In this document: one piece after another, positions 63,801 through 64,000 of the stretch
How positions within the stretch are numbered: position 1 is the stretch's first letter
How the letters are laid out: each line of letters starts with the position of its first letter
Assembly (NCBI RefSeq): GCF_032393985.1
Contig: NZ_CP135918.1
Span: forward strand, 1,426,001-1,490,000
Length of the DNA stretch: 64,000 nt
From: Fischerella sp. JS2
GTDB lineage: Bacteria; Cyanobacteriota; Cyanobacteriia; Cyanobacteriales; Nostocaceae
Reading direction: 5' to 3'
Position numbers and translations under genes: made by a program
The notes under the pieces: model-generated
What the model saw: the letters and a program-made list of their open reading frames with translations, nothing else
Told to the model about the DNA's origin: nothing
The model's database searches: none

Positions 63801-64000
63801 CATCAGAGAGAAATTGGATGAGATTTGCGAGGACGGATTTTATGGGTGGAGCTTCTCTGAGCGATCGCCAAATCACATATTCAAATTCTTCCTGAATCTG
63901 TTGAGCTAGCTTGACAGCCAGAGTCGTTTTACCAATACCACCCATTCCTAATATTGCCACTAATCGACACCGCTCATCGAGTATCCATTGCTCTAAAGTG
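60820..64000 (-). CDS. NB-ARC STAND NTPase with 14 WD40 repeats, 5' end outside window
   Basis: At least 1059 residues; the frame continues through position 64000, so the N-terminus is missing. The visible start has the P-loop 'ILGMGGIGKTTLAVKLA', Walker B 'CLVVLDNIEPI', 'SCLVLTSRENP' and the GxP motif 'GNPLALKIVA' of the AP-ATPase/NB-ARC class. A helical part follows to about 430. From there 14 WD40 repeats run to the C-terminus, each ending in 'xxxRLW' or 'xxxKLW' (for example 'DQTVRLWD'), enough for two seven-bladed propellers. Neighbouring repeats are very alike. Such proteins are thought to be signal-triggered oligomeric switches; effector domain would lie in the missing part. Confidence 0.88.
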   Translation of the reverse strand, partial: TLEQWILDERCRLVAILGMGGIGKTTLAVKLAQQIQEEFEYVIWRSLREAPPIKSVLANLIQFLSDEQETESNLPENLSERISRLLYYLQNNRCLVVLDNIEPILRSGSRAGQYREGYESYGELLRLLGEATHQSCLVLTSRENPKEVALLKGQELPVRSLQLRGLKVDDAQEILKVKGLSATESEWQVMIERYAGNPLALKIVATTIEDVFDGNVTEFLRENTAVFGDIRSVLDQQFERLSHVEKDIMYWLAINREPIALWELREDMVSPVPSQKLLEALESLLRRSLVEQSAATFTLQPVVMEYVTQVLIEQVCEEIATEKIELFRCHALMKATAKDYVREAQIRLILQPVIDGLLSVFRSKKGIEKQLTKILARLREESPQEPGYTAGNIVNLLKSLGIDFTGYDFSYLSVWQADLRKVNLHHVNFQNADLAKSAFSETFGGIMSVAFSPDGKLLAAGDSNGEIHLWRVADGQQLLILRGHANWVVSLAFSPDSRTLASGSSDCTVKLWDVGTGQCFHSLREHGNEVWSVAFSPEGGKLVTGCDDQIIRLWSVRTGECLKIFQGHTNWVLSVAFSLDAQTLVSGSDDNTIRLWDVNSGECLKIFQGHSDGIRSISLSPDGQMLASSSDDQTIRLWNLSTGECQRTFWGHSNQIFSVAFSPQGDFLASGSHDQTVRLWDVSSGECQRIFQGHSNIVFSVAFSLEGDVLASGSRDQTVKLWHIPTSQCFKTFQGHSNQILSVTFNPDGKTLASSGHDQKVRLWDTHTGQTLKTFYGHTNWVYSVAFNSQGNILGSGSGDKTVKLWDVSTGQCLRTCQGHSAAVWSVSFSPDGQTLVSGSEDQTVKLWNVSTGEALRTLQGHNAAVWSVAFSPQGTVLASGSLDQTVRLWDAKTGKCLRTLEGHTSWAWAVAFSPDGELLASTSTDRTLRLWSACTGECFKVLQVDTGWLLSVAFSSDKRMLATSSQDHTIKLWNINTGECFKTLAGHSAWVWSVAFCPDNQTLVSGSEDETIRLWNVRTGECLKILKAEKPYERLNLTGVTGITEATRATLKALGAVD

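Overview
The window comes from the chromosome of a filamentous cyanobacterium, most likely order Nostocales. Evidence: photosystem genes in cyanobacterial order (rubA-ycf48-psbEFLJ, ndhCKJ, psaI), many cyanobacterium-only families (Ycf23, PAM68, Tab2/Atab2, DUF1517, DUF3120, DUF3318), frequent GCGATCGC (HIP1) palindromes, several different heptanucleotide tandem repeats between genes, and large STAND-type NTPases with WD40 propellers or a helical C-terminus. Polysaccharide genes resembling heterocyst-envelope genes (STAS-sugar transferase, WcaI/HepE-like transferase) fit a heterocyst former but do not prove it.

1-5.1 kb is a photosynthesis block: a partial ycf23 (-), psaI (+), then psbJ, psbL, psbF, psbE, ycf48 and rubA on the minus strand (cytochrome b559 and early PSII assembly), and divergently ndhC-ndhK-ndhJ (NDH-1 complex) on the plus strand. 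5.3-7.2 kb is a nested transposon: an IS630-family element split by a complete IS1-family element that left an 8-bp target duplication. Beside it is a decayed seven-unit 21-bp repeat. 7.7-16.5 kb holds a small conserved protein, a PsiE-like membrane protein flanked by a near-perfect inverted repeat, rpsO-PAM68, aroF (DAHP synthase), a lipoprotein, DUF1517, a pentapeptide-repeat protein, tyrA and DUF3120.

17-22.4 kb: uppP (with a possible 40-aa upstream ORF), a radical-SAM/PDZ protein and a GH10-like glycosyl hydrolase. 22.8-27.2 kb is a two-component pair: a CBS-multiPAS histidine kinase in which one PAS carries a LOV-type cysteine motif, followed by a REC-EAL c-di-GMP phosphodiesterase. This suggests light-controlled c-di-GMP turnover. 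27.7-30.0 kb is a NACHT NTPase of the bacterial NLR type, a candidate immune protein. 30-50.7 kb is mostly housekeeping and cell-surface genes: SLH-porin, secreted proteins, DUF1361, a baeRF protein, a divergent PEP-synthase-like protein, MgtC, Tab2, alpha-glucan phosphorylase, S-formylglutathione hydrolase, YbjN, DUF3318 and an esterase-like phytase-family protein.

50.9-56.8 kb: queE, the STAS-sugar transferase, a GT4 glycosyltransferase, and a divergent DJ-1/PfpI and GAF-LuxR pair. 56.8-64 kb is gene-poor accessory DNA: two paralogous ribbon-helix-helix proteins facing each other, 1.4 kb of AT-rich DNA, a heme-oxygenase-like diiron oxidase followed by a 99-aa secreted or anchored peptide, and an NB-ARC protein with 14 WD40 repeats that runs off the right edge. 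The least explained parts are the oxidase-peptide pair, the LOV kinase/EAL pair and the NACHT gene. No tRNA, rRNA or CRISPR array was seen.
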